Positions 45,202 to 57,662 of a stretch of 64,000 bases of DNA are shown here, one piece after another. Positions within the stretch are counted from its first letter, which is position 1, and each line of letters starts with the position of its first letter. The translations under genes were made by a program, and so were the position numbers. The notes beneath the pieces are model-generated. The model had not been told where the DNA came from. It did no database searches and worked only from the letters and a program-made list of their open reading frames with translations. Source of the stretch: Enoplolaimus lenunculus. Its lineage: Eukaryota > Nematoda > Enoplea > Enoplida > Thoracostomopsidae. The stretch is taken from contig JASANG010000605.1 in the NCBI GenBank assembly GCA_030248215.1, positions 217,782-281,781 of the forward strand, in the 5' to 3' direction.

Positions 45202-46065
45202 GATTACAAGACAGTCTGTACACTGTCACATACAAAAAAATAATGTATATTCCTATTAGACACAATAAAATATATAATAATAATAATAAAACAAATGAAC
45301 AATACGAACGAGGAGCATTCACGAGACAAAACACAAACATCTAAAAACGACGACGAACCGAACGAATACAGCAACAAAATACACTCTGTAAAATGTGACT
45401 GTCACAAAAGTGAACTTCAAAAAAATACATATAATTTTTCCTCTCAAAATAAAAAAAAATTTTCGTAAACAATACACAAAACAGTGAAAAATATTATTCT
45501 GCTCGGCGTTAAGCTAAAATAGGCTTCGTACAAGGCGTTTTCCTTATACAAGTATATAGAGTTCTATGATGAAGCGAGAGCGAGAGAGCGAGAGCGAGAG
45601 AGAGAGAGTACACAGCAGAAGACGGTAGGCAGGTGCTGGTAGTACCAGACTGTATGGCGGCGCTAAGCAACCAACTCTCACAAGTATATATATAGACACA
45701 CACTACTAGTGATGGTTATATATCTAATATTTAGCGGTGAACAGGAGTTTTTTTGCTCATTCAACCACGAAACACTGTGTACCGTTGTTTCTAGAAAGAT
45801 GCTTTGCTAACTGTTATATAGGCGGCGGTCCTATCTGTGTATAGGATTTAGAAAAAATACTAAAACACTAGCTTATTATTATTATTATTATTTAGATGGT
45901 AAACAACTATGCTTAAACATATCGAGGAAAAACAAAAAAAAGAACTATTATATAGGTGGTTTCGTCAGAGTGAAGCAATTGGACAGGTAGTGACTGTGGT
46001 GACAAACAATTTTCACATTACGGTGCCACAGTGATGGAAAGGCCTGGCTATTTGGCTGTGGCAAG
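45202..46065. other. Intergenic with simple repeats
   Basis: Simple repeats are (TAA)n near 45272-45290, a GAGAGC/GA tract at 45567-45610 and (TTA)n near 45873-45892. No exon is supported. Confidence 0.5.
45567..45610. repeat. GA-rich microsatellite
   Basis: Alternating AGAGCG and AGAGAG units, purine-only for about 40 bases on the top strand. Confidence 0.8.
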
Positions 46066-46079
46066 AGCTAAGGCTGGAC

Positions 46080-46390
46080 CGGACCGCAGGGTTACACGTA
46101 TCCCTGCTGGTAAACGCTGGTATACGCGCGCCGGGTGAGAAATTTATGATGTTGGTATACCTGCGGGTAAAGAATTACAAAGCGCAGGTAAAACTAGGTT
46201 TAATATTATCTTTACCTGCCAAGAATATCGACAACAAACAATACTGGTTTAGCTATATTATCCCGGTGGTATTGCTTTGACTATTAAGTAATGGTTATCT
46301 TGCCAGGTATCAGGGTACAACCGGCGGTCTTTTCTATGGCTCCAGCAGAAGTTCGACCTTTGTTCCTGGCAGAATCGTATGCTGAAGCTT
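46080..46390. mobile_element. ACGGGTA repeat followed by a family C end
   Basis: 46080-46230 has TACACGTATCCCTGCTGG, GTATACGCGCGCCGGG and GCGGGTAAAG, related to 14877 and 50215. 46310-46390 opens CAGGGTACAACCGGCGGTC, a family C terminus without its other half. Confidence 0.5.
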
Positions 46391-47550
46391 GCAGTAATTT
46401 CAATGCTGACATTTTTTTTATATTTTTATAAAAGTTGTGTCATTTGGAAAGTTAGTTTCTAACTTTCGAATAAATTTTGTAGTTTCAATAGCGTCGTTAC
46501 CGTCTGCCGACCGACCAATTCAACGTTTAGTAGCCTATAAAAATTGGGAACTTCTTATATTTCGGTTCAGTAAGTTCTGCGAACCCAACTTGTGAATCCA
46601 ATTATGTTTCGCTGGATTCGCCAGTGTATATTACAACACGCCAAGTGTACTGAATGCGTTATGCGGACTGAGCCTAGGGCCCATATTCTCAAACTCATAT
46701 AGCATCTATTGCCAGTTCATAATAGCTTTTCAAACTAACGAACTGCTGCAATTGCAGATGTGAAAATTTGCACAGAAGTAGAGTAGATCAAATGCAATAA
46801 CTGTGCTGAATTTCAAAGCTCACTATTCCCTGGTTCGAAAGTTACAAAACCTATCACCAACTAGTAATAGATGCTACACACATTTGAGAATATGGGCGAA
46901 GATCATCAAGCGAAGAAATATCGCTGTTAACGTATGAAATACCGTGAACAAAGCCAGAATTCGATGAATGCTGGTGCGGTCGTTTAAAGTGCTACAGGAA
47001 AACATACGTCATGCCAATCTAATTTGTTGACCACAGCGCAAATGTTTTGGTTTACATTGCCAATTTCAGTGTTCAAAAGGGTTTTATTTTTTGGAAAAAC
47101 AGATGTTTAATGTCATGAACCATTATTCAATATCAGTGTCACGAGTGCGATAAAAATATTTAGCAACAAAATTACTGGTGTGTTTTGGAGTACTGCACAC
47201 GATGCCTTCCAAATACGGGCCGCTGCCAGAAGTGGGCTAGTGGGGTTGAGCCGCGTTCGCAAATTCTCTCCTCCCTGGAATAGTTTTAAACCTCGCATAG
47301 AAATACTGCGAAATCGTCGTATACGAACATGTAAATTTTTTAGCGCCCCTAATATATTGGGCAGGCTGTTGGACGGCCTATCAAAATAACAAGAAAAAAC
47401 CAATAATTCGCTCGCGCTCAAAACTGAAATAATATTAAATTAATGCTATACAACTACATGCGCTAAAGCTAACCAGTAAGCACGTGATAAATATTCTACC
47501 CAGTTGTGTTACGTTGAATAATTTTATATTCACTTGGCTACAGCTGGTTG
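46391..47550. other. Intergenic, no supported gene
   Basis: Opposed open frames at 47113-47421 (minus, 102 codons) and 47180-47389 (plus, 69 codons) overlap. Neither resembles a known family nor has clear splice partners. Confidence 0.35.
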
Positions 47551-47819
47551 GCTCCTTTCTCACATGAATATTTTCTATTTCCCGTGAGACCTACTTTTAT
47601 GCTAGGATTCGAACTCTGGTGACTGGAGTGGGAGGCGTATACCATCACCACTCAGCTATAGGAGCTTGACGCTCGAGCCCGAGCGGGCTCTCACGTCTTG
47701 TGGTGATTGACTACTATGTATACTTGTTGCAATTGTTAAACACGGTGCGATATATACTATTTTACGTATATACACTGCACTGAGTTGCCTAAAGGCAACT
47801 CAATGTGAGAAGGGGTTAA
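47551..47819 (-). mobile_element. Family A tRNA-like element
   Basis: It has the same order as the pair at 13.7-14.3 kb: CTTTCTCACATGAATA at the left, reversed B-box GGATTCGAACTC, reversed A-box CACCACTCAGCTATA, and CAATGTGAGAAGGGGTTAA at the right. Confidence 0.8.
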
Positions 47820-48049
47820 ACAAGTTTGCAATCAGTAACTAGAAATTATAAGCATGTCATAAGTAGCTAAGCGATCAGGATTTGGAAATTTCATAAATTT
47901 TCAAAATGAAACTGATATTGTTACGTTGCTGCGGAACAGCATATTATTGAACACGTGTCCAAAAGCTGAAATCTGGTATTTTGCTACACAGAGTTCTGTC
48001 AAAAGTCTGAATTCAACTTATAATTCTGCAAATATTGACAGTGTACAAT

Positions 48050-48235
48050 CGAGAGGTTTAGGCTTATGCTTAGATTCAGGCTTAGAATTAAAAAGAGGCG
48101 TATGCAACGCCTTTGGCTTTCGCATAGACCCAGGCTTACTATTAAGAAACGACTTAGGAAAAATCTTAGGTTTATAGACTTGATTAAACCTTTTCGTAAG
48201 CCTAAGTGTCAACGTAAGCCTAAGCCTGTTTGGCG
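48050..48235. mobile_element. Diverged family F copy
   Basis: AGGTTTAGGCTTATGCTTAG is near 48055, and the inverse CGTAAGCCTAAGCCTG is near 48212. Inverted TTAGGC arms flank a short middle, and termini are not preserved. Confidence 0.5.
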
Positions 48236-48415
48236 AATATACGAGTCAGACGCATACAACCGATTGCTAACCTCGATATATTCGGCTCCTCAAAACCGAA
48301 CTCGATTTTATATACTCAGTTTTAGAAGAATCATAAGTTGAATTTAGACTTTTGAGGCAAACCTTCGTTGAAGTTTAGTTACAGCAAACGTGTGCTGAAT
48401 ACTTTCTGCGCCGTA

Positions 48416-48796
48416 CTGTAGTGAACCGAATAAGAGGGGACTGATATTTATTTGGCCTCTCCAGAGGGTACCCCTGTTATTCGGTTACGTACTGTTATTT
48501 ATTTTTAACCCACGCTCCGCCACCCTTCGTTACTGATCCTTGAGAGATAATGCAAGGTTATACATAGAAATGTACTTTCAAAATTTAAGTACGCTTTAAA
48601 GTTTCGAACTAAAATTATTTGATCCTGGAGTCATTTATGCACTACATTTAGGGATAATTGACATTTATGGACTCTAATTAGGGTTTAGGCACTCTGTCCG
48701 CTTACGGACTCTTATTACGGATACGGACTCATATTACATAATTGACTCAAAATGGGGACCCCTCGTATTACCCTCCTCTTATTAGGGTCACTACAG
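48416..48796. mobile_element. Family G TA-flanked element
   Basis: It starts CTGTAGTGAACCGAATAAG, ends TTATTAGGGTCACTACAG, and has TA on both sides. It lies in the opposite orientation to 29755-30198, shares most of its interior and is 381 bp. Confidence 0.85.
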
Positions 48797-49279
48797 TACA
48801 AACAGGCAAGTTGTGTTACTCTTGTCTAAAAAATATGGTCCAATCTTAGTACTGCCAACTCATCTGCTAAAAATATATTCTACAACGCATACGTAAAACC
48901 GTAAACTAACTAATGGGTAAAGCAAAATATTCGAAAAATATACTTTTAGGCTGCGAAACACAAAAATACACAGTACCAATATATACTAATGAAATTTGTT
49001 TTTACCATCAAAATGTGTGCTATTCTATATAAAAATCATGCTCTCGATACATTATCAATGGTACCGTGGTCTCGCAGATATGAAAACCACCTACGCGAAC
49101 AACCCACGCATCACAACGCCCAGACCACCTTCAAACGGTTAATACTAGGCCGGACAATCGTACACTGTATTAGGGAGCTAGCCCTTACCTGCAAGAATAT
49201 TCTCTATTTCTAGCAGACAACCACGTCAAGCGCCTAATACTAGGCTGGAGAATCGTACAGTGTACTAGGGAGCTAACCC

Positions 49280-49545
49280 TTTCCTGCTTGAATATATTCG
49301 ATTTTTAGTAGACAAGTATTTTCCAGTTAGGATCCGAACACAGATCTCACAAGCCCGTGGAGTGTACTATCACCACTAAGCTATACAAACTTCACGTTTG
49401 TACTCGACGGGAGAGTTCTCACGTCTTGCGAAGGTTTTTCACTATACACACATCTAGTAAACTGTTAAGCATTGTGCATTGTATATCGATTGCATGTACT
49501 ACACTGTTTGCAATAAGTTGCTTATAGATTTGCTTTTTGGTCTCC
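49280..49545 (-). mobile_element. Diverged family A element
   Basis: Reversed B-box region GTTAGGATCCGAACAC and reversed A-box TATCACCACTAAGCTATAC are followed by GAGAGTTCTCACGTCTTG, matching family A in order. The inverted ends are lost. Confidence 0.6.
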
Positions 49546-50214
49546 TAACGTCCAACAGCTGCCTTCACCAGAATGAAGTCAAGCCGGGCTCATAGCCAGA
49601 GCTAAGTCAGGGGGTTCAGTTCCACAAAAACATTGCCTTCATCGCAGAAACGTTTCAGCCATCACAGCAATCCTAGAAATAGATTTTTCAAAAAATTGTT
49701 GCTCTTTCAAACTTTGAATCAATTGTCTTTGATTAATGTGTTCAATTAAGTTTTGTGTTACGGCGAGAATTTCGGTAGTTTGTGAGAACAGGTGACAGTT
49801 TCAATGATTTTTGAATTGCATCAGAACTAAAGTTTGTATATATTTAAACAAAGATTATAACGCTATTTCGCTCAAGATAGGGACAAACTTGTCACCATCC
49901 GTACTATCCTTTTGGATCCGACTTTGAGCCCAATCAGAGGTATACCTAACCGTAAATCTGGACTCGATCGTGGATTTAAAAAACATTGCGTTACTTGACT
50001 GCATCGACGCAGCCGTAGTCGTAAACGGATATAAATTCACATTATCCAGAGTTACTTTGTCAAATTTAGGAAAAAACTATGAACAGTACACATTACGCTG
50101 CAAATTGCTAAAATAATTGCAAAAACAAGAGAGCATTAAATATTTTTTGCTGTGAAAAATGCATTGCATACATAAGTAGAGTTAAATGCAGAAATTTAGA
50201 CCGAATAGCTGGAT

Positions 50215-50470
50215 GCGACCTGCGGGTGCCGGCGAGTAAACACGGGACGGTTGAGAAATTTTTGACGTGGGTATACCGGTAGGTAAACGTTTTCAAATCA
50301 CGGGATAAAACTTATTTTGTACCCGCCTAGCGTTTGGGTAACAAAACTTGCTTGTAAGTCAACGAAAACCTTTTTATGCCCCTCCTGACTATTTTAACGT
50401 CCCTAGCAAGGTGAGCTGGATAAGCGCCTGAGGCCGGGTAAAGAAATCTTTACCCACTTTAACCTCTGGA
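50215..50470. mobile_element. ACGGGTA repeat containing a family E piece
   Basis: The left part is CTGCGGGTGCCGGCGAG, GTGGGTATACCGG. The right part is CCGGGTAAAGAAATC / CTTTACCCAC. Between them, 50345-50435 is family E sequence (CTTGCTTGTAAGTCAACG, AGCAAGGTGAGCTGG). Confidence 0.55.
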
Positions 50471-50639
50471 CCAAAATGGTTCAGCATATGCGTGAACACA
50501 GGATAGCGTATAACGAAAACTAAACAGTGTATATATCCGAGTCTCACAACCAAATCTCACTATAGCAGTCGAATACAATCTTGGTGTTAAGTAAAAGCAA
50601 ACCAATGGGCGAATTCTTTAAAATTCGAGCAATCTAATT

Positions 50640-50941
50640 ATTCCTAATTGTAGCGCATAAATGACTCCAGGACCAAATAAAGTTGATTTCGAAACTTTAA
50701 AGCGTTCTTAAATTTTGAAAGTACATTCCTAAGTATAACTTTACATTATCGCTCAAGCTATTGGCACAAGACAAAATATTTAATTCAACGGATAGTTGCA
50801 ATACCGGATATATTTCCGTAACGAAGGGCGGCGAAAGGCGGGTTAAAAATAAATAACAGTCCGTAACCGAATAACAAGTCGGGGTAGCCTCTGGAGAGGC
50901 TAAATAAATATCAATTCCTCCTCTTATTCGGGTCACTACAG
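50640..50941. mobile_element. Family G element, one end missing
   Basis: The right end CTCTTATTCGGGTCACTACAG is followed by TA. The interior (ATGACTCCAGGACCAAATAA, CAACGGATAGTTGC) matches 29755-30198. The left ~130 bp is absent. Confidence 0.75.
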
Positions 50942-51554
50942 TATACGTATATACTTTTCAAAATTCAACTATTAAACTAGGCCAATATGCTACGACAAGG
51001 AGGCGGCAATCAAATTGTGAAACTGAAAAAAATAAAAAAATAACAGAATAAAAAGGCGAAAAATTGAAAAAACAACACGATTAAACAACTGTATAAACAG
51101 TGACGACACGTCACAATTCACCACATCTGACAAAGCGACAAAAAAAACGGCTTTGAACTAGATTTCCGAGCAGTTGTACAGTATAAACCTGGATGTAGCC
51201 AGCGAGTATTTCGTTTCACGCCGTTTCGAGATGATACAAGCATTTTGAAAAAACGAGATAATTTTGTTATATTATGTACAACCAGCAGATTATCATGTAA
51301 AAACGTGCCTATTGTTTTTCTAGTCATTCTATACATTTGTAAGATATCCTGATATCCCCTACGCCCCTGAATAAGCGTGCGATGTGACAAAGAATAAAAA
51401 AACTGTCAACGAATTTATTCAAGTCCAGAACTCAAGTGTGTTTACGTTTGTACGCGTAGGCGGCGTCAGCAAACATCGTCGCACCAATCTTATATGCGTA
51501 GAACACGTGATATTCACAGAGTGCCGGCTTTATACAAGGGGATATTAATTCTCG

Positions 51555-51726
51555 CAATGGTGGATCCATGGTGGGGGCCACCCCGGCCATGGCCCCCCCA
51601 ACAGCATCTCGACAAAAATTATATAGTAACTTTATGGCAATAGTTCGTGGTTTGTGTGTGGGTCAAAAATAAGTTTATCTGTGAAATTTTGCCCCCCCCC
51701 ATTTTGAGACCCTGGATCCGCCACTG
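51555..51726. mobile_element. Family D hAT-type MITE
   Basis: It starts CAATGGTGGATCCATGG and ends CCTGGATCCGCCACTG. The flanks AATTCTCG and AATCCTCG match at seven of eight. The 172-bp copy is close to that at 43881-44055. Confidence 0.87.
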
Positions 51727-51893
51727 AATCCTCGTCAAAACGCTTCAGTGGACGATCGTTAAAAACGGGCGGCTTTTGTACATCCTACGTCCCATGTGAC
51801 AAGCTTAGGCTTAAACTTTGGTTTTGGTTTAAGGCAAAGAATTGGCTTACATAGTAAGCCGATGCGTTGGGATTACTCTTAACATTAAATGCG

Positions 51894-52114
51894 CAGGGCA
51901 AAAAAATGGTGAGTCAAATTGACTTTCCTCCGAAATACGCTTTTTTGACAAATACAAGCTGTGTCAAAATTTGACTCCGCCAGAGTCAAATTCGATTCAC
52001 TGAATTGCTCTAGGAGTTGAATTTGACTTTGGCGGAGTCGAATTTGACTCAGTTTGTGTAGTCAGTAAACGCTTTTTCGGAGAGAGTCAACTTGACTCAC
52101 CATTTTTATTACTG
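51894..52114. repeat. Family H palindromic GAGTCAAA element
   Basis: It starts CAGGGCAAAAAAATGGTGAG and ends GACTCACCATTTTTATTACTG. Opposed TTTGACTCCGCCAGAGTCAAA and GACTTTGGCGGAGTCGAA arms lie inside. A sister copy is at 2712-2911. Confidence 0.7.
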
Positions 52115-52261
52115 TGTAGTAGGAAAGAGAAGAAAAGCCAAATAGGCACTTTTACAAACTTGAGATAGCCGTGGTTTTAGACGTCAAACAATATTTCACT
52201 CTTTAGCTTCGCTTTCGCTAGTACGTGAGCTTGTAAATGCCCGTCCGAAATAAAATCCTAG

Positions 52262-52623
52262 CAGTGGCGGATCCATGATGGGCACCCCGGCCGTGCCCCC
52301 CCAACAGCATCTCGACAAAAATTATATAGTGTTAATTGCTGTTCTATGCTGTTTATTTCTCTGTGTTATACACAATAGTGTAATCACGCTTTAAAGTTTC
52401 GAACTCACCTGTATTTGGCCCTGGAATCATTTATGCGCTACAATTAGGGATAATAGACATTTATGGACTCTAACAAGGGTTTAACGACTCTACCCGCTTA
52501 CGGACTCTTATTAGGGATACGGTCTTCTATTAATTGGGACTCAAAATGGGGACCCCTCTCTTATTTGGCTCACTATAGCATGGGTCAAAAATAAGTTGAT
52601 TTGAGATCCTGGATCCGCCACTG
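52262..52623. mobile_element. Family D element interrupted by a family G piece
   Basis: The outer ends are CAGTGGCGGATCC and GGATCCGCCACTG, with identical flanks AATCCTAG at 52254-52261 and 52624-52631. The middle ~52385-52576 is a family G fragment ending ATTTGGCTCACTATAG. Family G was thus active after this insertion. Confidence 0.87.
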
Positions 52624-52905
52624 AATCCTAGCTACTTACCGCTTCAGCAAACCATGACCGTCATTGCATCAAAATTGTGAGTTGATGTTTGTCGCACGCA
52701 ACTGTACCTGCGCTATGCAATACTTCATGCCATGGTAGAAAAAGTACGTTTACCAAAATTTACTGAAATACCAACGCTATACGTATGCAATTTGAAACAT
52801 TCTCCGATTTGGAATTTTTTACGTTTTTGAGCATCTTCGGTCAAATATCCGCGATGGCAGTCACAAGATGTGTACTCCATTCGCTAAATTTGTCACTGCT
52901 GGGGT

Positions 52906-53095
52906 GGCCCATGTTACTTTAAGGGGTGTCCAGGTTTCTGAGGGGTCCATAAAAGAGTAGGTTTAGATTCTAGAGTACATTTTTTGCTTAGGATTAGGCT
53001 TAGGCTTAGAAACATATTTTTGCAACGCTTAGGCTTAGGCTTTAGCTTAGGTATACGCTTAACCTACTGTTACGCCCCTTAAGGTAGCATTGGCC
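52906..53095. mobile_element. Family F element
   Basis: It starts GGCCCATGTTACTTTAAGG and ends CCTTAAGGTAGCATTGGCC, with TTAGGC units at 52985-53050. The flanks GCTGGGGT and GCTGAGGC match at six of eight. Confidence 0.78.
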
Positions 53096-55199
53096 GCTGA
53101 GGCTAACAATTTGTTTCGCTTTTGAATATGCTATTTAAAACTAAGCTTCAGATAAACAGTTTTCGATCGCTGTTGAATGCAGTATTTTTGTCTGAACCAC
53201 AACTACAGCGTCTACTACTAGTACTACAAGCAATTATAACATTCAGTTGGATAAACAACTAAACTAGATGTATACAGCAAAAAACCCCCAACCAGCGTAT
53301 GGTGCAAAATAAATTAGTTTTCGTAAAATTTCACGTTTATAGAATAAAATAAACGAAGCCAATTTGATGCTCACAAAAGCATATTTCATGCGAATTCTGG
53401 GAATAATTATAAAACGTCGATAAGAGATATTTGTGCGGCTTAATAAGGCTGAAACTGGTTGACGTTTGAAATGTGGCTTTAATGATATATAATAGATTAG
53501 TGTTCACCACATGACCATTTGCTAAACAAGTATAAATCTTTTATTCTTCAGTGTGAGCAAAACCTTATGTTTTAAGTGAGATATTCAACAGGGCCAGGGT
53601 TTTAGCATAAACAAGATACAGTTATGTTTGCCTGCGGTGGCGGGATCCGATCTCTATATCCCCTTGATCCACCGTTGTACTGAACATAAGAGAAAGAAAC
53701 GAACACTCCTCAACGGAGTACTGCGTTCAGAGTAGGGACTGGGCAGCGCAGATTTTTTCGGCATGCGGTTTTGCCAACTAAACCAGACAAGAACGGTTTA
53801 AGGATACAAATCATCATTTAATTGTCGGATCAGTAAACTAATATGGAACCTCAGCGGAACTGAAAATGCCGTAATACTGTTCACAATTTCCAATTCAGTC
53901 TGCCAGCTATGCGCAATGCACAAAGCTGTGAAAGCACAAAAATTTCCATGCAAATTTTCTTTTCATAGAATAAAGAAGAAACACGTGTATTTCCTGATAA
54001 ATTTTTGTAAACAAAGTAATGCTGGAAATTTGCCGAAAATACGTATATATGTGGGGCTTTCCAGCTTTAATATATACATAAAAAGCTGATCATAGCAAAA
54101 CAAAGAGATCCAACACAGTAGCGGGTTCAAAAATTTCTGACGTAGCGCTCACAAGATATAGCGAAAGAAACCTTGCGAGCGAAGACAGCGAAAAGACAAA
54201 AAAATTTGATTTTGTACCGCTCCGATTTGTGATCCGATCGTAAAAACTTTTGTTTCGGCAACACAGCGGAAAACTCAATATTCAATAGCGACCTTTCATT
54301 TTTATAAAAGTTTCTCATAGTCAGCGCTGCCGCTCCCCGGCACTTCACCACTGATCCTAAGCCATTGAAAGAAAACAACGACAAAACACCCCGCTGAGCA
54401 TTTTCAAAAACAAACACGAAACAATGAACTAAACGTTTTTATCGCCACAGTTTATAATGACAAATGCGTCAGTTTGTTTATGTAACGCCTCTCAAACAAC
54501 AAAATTACGTCAGTGGCAGATCCAATCCAACGGAGTACCACGGCCTATGCCCCCACCAACAGGGGTCAAAACCAAAATTTTGTATTAAGGTTTAGCACTA
54601 AAATGGCGTTCGGCTTCTTACTCGCTCTACTCGATAGTTTTTACACTATAATATCTTGCGCGGCTCACCCGTTCAGAAATTTGTGTATCCGAACCTATCG
54701 TACGTGTACCACTCAACCATTTTAGTGTTGGCGGAAGGGGTGCTTGAAACAGGCTGTATAAGAGTTGTTTCGGAATATATTGAAAAATACGACACTCTTA
54801 CGACCGTTTGAAACATTTTCTACGAAACAGTATTTAATATTGCGGTAAAAGCTTTAATAACCAAACAAGCCCCCCCTACCGTATGAATACAACACGTCTG
54901 TGGTACGCGAAAAACAATAAAATCCTACTACGCGGAAAACATCATCAACGCAACGTCTGTGTTTGATTTTTTTGTTGTTTACGAAATGAAAAACTATTTT
55001 ATGCGCAGCTCAAAAAACATTTTGACGGCAACAAAAAAAACAACAAAATCACGCGTTTTGGTTGTCCCAGTTATGTAAATCGAGTGACGTGCGTGCCGTG
55101 CAATTTTTATTTCAAAGAAAACTACAGGATGGACCGGACCAGGTGTGATTGTGAAGATATTTCGTTCCCAAATCTTTAAAGAAACGCGAAAAAACAGCA
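53096..55199. other. Intergenic, no supported gene
   Basis: Fragments of family D-like ends occur at 53633-53680 and 54510-54600 (CAGTGGCAGATCC). Overlapping frames on both strands at 54090-54417 have no family support. Confidence 0.4.
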
Positions 55200-55207
55200 C
55201 TCGCATG

Positions 55208-55378
55208 CAGTGGCGGATCCAGCATCTCAAAATGGGAAGGGCCAAAATTTCACAGGTAATAAACTTATTTTTGACCCACACACAAACCACGAACTATTGC
55301 CATAAAATTGCTATATAATTTTTGTCGAGATACTGTTGGGGGGCCATGGCCGGGGTGACCCCCATGGATCCACCATTG
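55208..55378. mobile_element. Family D hAT-type MITE, perfect duplication
   Basis: It starts CAGTGGCGGATCCAGC and ends GGATCCACCATTG. The flanks are CTCGCATG at 55200-55207 and 55379-55386. It lies in inverse orientation to the copies at 43.9 and 51.6 kb. Confidence 0.9.
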
Positions 55379-55604
55379 CTCGCATGCTTTACAATAACCT
55401 ATTAATAGATCCCGGTGGTCAAAAAAATTTTCTCGGTCACTATGCTCGTTTCGAAAAGGAAACGATTTTAGCGTGAGATTTGTACCGTATCGAAGTGAAA
55501 TCATGCCTACGTCTCTGCTGTCGCCGTATACAAATACCAATCAACTTGGAAGACTAAGAACAGTTTTCAACAGAAAAATTACTACACATTAATAGCGATG
55601 TTGT

Positions 55605-55700
55605 TACGTCACGGGCGGAACGTTGTTCTGTGGGAATACTAAGCTTAGGAATACGCTTAATCTACTGTTACGCTCCTAAAAGTAACATTGGGCTCCCACT
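55605..55700. mobile_element. Family F fragment
   Basis: It contains CTAAGCTTAGGAATACGC and CTCCTAAAAGTAACATTGGGC, the right half of a family F element. Confidence 0.5.
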
Positions 55701-55733
55701 ACTGTCACAGCATTGTTGTATTCATTGGCCTAG

Positions 55734-55913
55734 ATATCAAAGTGAAACCTACATAGATGTGGATAATCTATGCAACGTAGGAAGCGTTGCTTAATAGTCC
55801 ACAATCGTTCGAAGACAGCAGAATCCTTTAATTCCAACGTTTGTACATGACCGATGTGAATGCGTAGGGATAACGCTTTAAGCTTAAAATCGTAACCTAA
55901 AACACTCGGTATA
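55734..55913 (-). other. Possible exon, unassigned
   Basis: The minus strand has TGTTTTAG (acceptor-like) at ~55906-55899, followed by an open frame encoding YDFKLKALSLRIHIGHVQTL and on, to a stop near 55730. Amino-acid use is plausible, but no donor, partner exon or family was found. Confidence 0.2.
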
Positions 55914-57015
55914 CAATAAATGGTGCAACGCTTCCACGAATACAAAATTGAGCAAATGTAAAACAAAAACACAATACAGATTGACGTGAACTTTAAAATA
56001 TTTTGCATTTCGTAACGCTAGTACGCTTGCGATCGGTTTCGTAGCAGGCCAAGTATTGGCTGGCGACAACGTTCGGGGTAGGGTTTATGCCACAACCGCA
56101 TGAGTTTATCTCTTTCGCATCTGGTTGCTCGCATTGCTATACCTACTCTACTTGATTACGAATCGGTGGCAGCGTTACTGAGTGGCCAGGGGCGATAATA
56201 TCAATGACCAAAGTATCAAAGTTAACTATTCCACAAGAAGTAATTTTTTTGTCATTTTCTCATAAACCCCGTTTATACAGCACATATTAATCTAGAAATT
56301 TGAAAAATTTCCCATAATTGGTACAATGGAAGAGTCACCCGTGACGCGCCCTGTCCTCGTATCACCCGACCGCCCTTGTTTTTGCACATCAATAGTTTCT
56401 GCACTGTATGTATGCGTCGTCAGCGCAATATCAAATAAATTCATGAATGGCATATAAGCCAGGATTTCATTTCAGGCAGGGATAAAGTTGGAACGAGCGT
56501 GTATAGCCATGGACAAAATGATTTTGAACATGTGCGAGTTATTTTGCAGCCTGTACAAGTGCATTTTTTAGTCTTTTCAAATATCCTGGGGGGTTGTATT
56601 CCGTCTATCCGCCCCACACGCATGATTTTGTGTCATTTTGTAACAAATTTGCAACGCTTTTGCACACAACGTGTATAAAGATGTCAGTCACACGATGTTA
56701 CGAGAACAGAGTATGAAATGTGTAATAAAAACTGCCATCGCAAACAATGTTTCTCGCTCCGCTCTCCGCTCCAACTTTTCTCGTTTAAAAACTATTCTTT
56801 TTCAAAAAATATGCGCCCTCGAAAATAAGAACAACACGACAAATATGTATCAACTGCAGCAATACAGCACATATTTGTTGTTTTTTACTACAATAATTAG
56901 TTATTGGATCGTGGCCAGCAGTAGAGATGCAATTTGAAAATGAAAACATTGTATAAAGCTTAAAACTTAAACAAGTAACATTTCATGTAACAGACATTTG
57001 GTGCTTAAATTAACA

Positions 57016-57204
57016 ACTGTATTTAAGCCCGCATCTATTTGTACAGATGATTGTGTGACGCACTCCGTCATTTCTACAGCGGTCTTCCCCGCAAACCAGC
57101 TGCAAAACTGGTGCAATGCAAACATCAACGGAATCGATCCTGTATCCGCACTGGCGTACACTGCCTTTACTCATAATGCATTATATAAACTGGATAATGC
57201 TTGA
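57016..57204 (+). other. Possible last exon, unassigned
   Basis: After TATTTAAG, the frame PASICTDDCVTHSVIS..., containing NQLQNWCNANINGIDP, is open to TGA at 57204, with a local rise in G+C at third positions. The opposite strand is also open over most of it (57161-56967). No family is recognised; a piece of an unannotated gene or a repeat are both possible. Confidence 0.25.
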
Positions 57205-57217
57205 CTGGAAACAGTGT

Positions 57218-57380
57218 CAGGCCGGTCCCTTAGCCAAGAGAGACCAGAGGGGCTCAGCCTACCTGGAAATTTTTGGGACCCCCTAGAAAGTTTTCAACCT
57301 TGTTTATACCTTAAAAACCCTTGAATGCTCTCTTGAATAATTTTTAGCCCCCCTAGCAAGGTGAGCTGGCTACGGGCCTG
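57218..57380. mobile_element. Family E inverted-repeat element
   Basis: It starts CAGGCCGGTCCCTTAGCC and ends GAGCTGGCTACGGGCCTG. The interior is GGGGCTCAGCC, CCTTGTTTATACC, CCCCCTAGCAAGG. No matching duplication was seen. Confidence 0.75.
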
Positions 57381-57512
57381 CGTCATTCGCAAACTGGTGG
57401 CACAACGAAGGTCTGAGGCGGTCAGCCATTTTTGCGGTCAGAAAATTTTGCATACGATCCAAGACATAGATTGGAAAATTTTATGAAAAAGTAGTATTAA
57501 TCGTAATGTTCC

Positions 57513-57662
57513 CTGGCCCATAGCCAGGCAAAAGTGTCCAAATAGGCTCCGCATCCCCTGCTGGAGTTTTGCCCCCAGAAAATTTTCAACCTTGCTTGTA
57601 AGTCATTAAACAACCTTGTATGACCCTCCTGAAAAATGTAAGGTGACTTGGCTATAAACCTG
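57513..57662. mobile_element. Family E element, perfect 8-bp duplication
   Basis: It starts CTGGCCCATAGCCAGGC and ends TTGGCTATAAACCTG. The flanks AATGTTCC at 57505-57512 and 57663-57670 are identical. This establishes an 8-bp duplication for family E. Confidence 0.85.
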
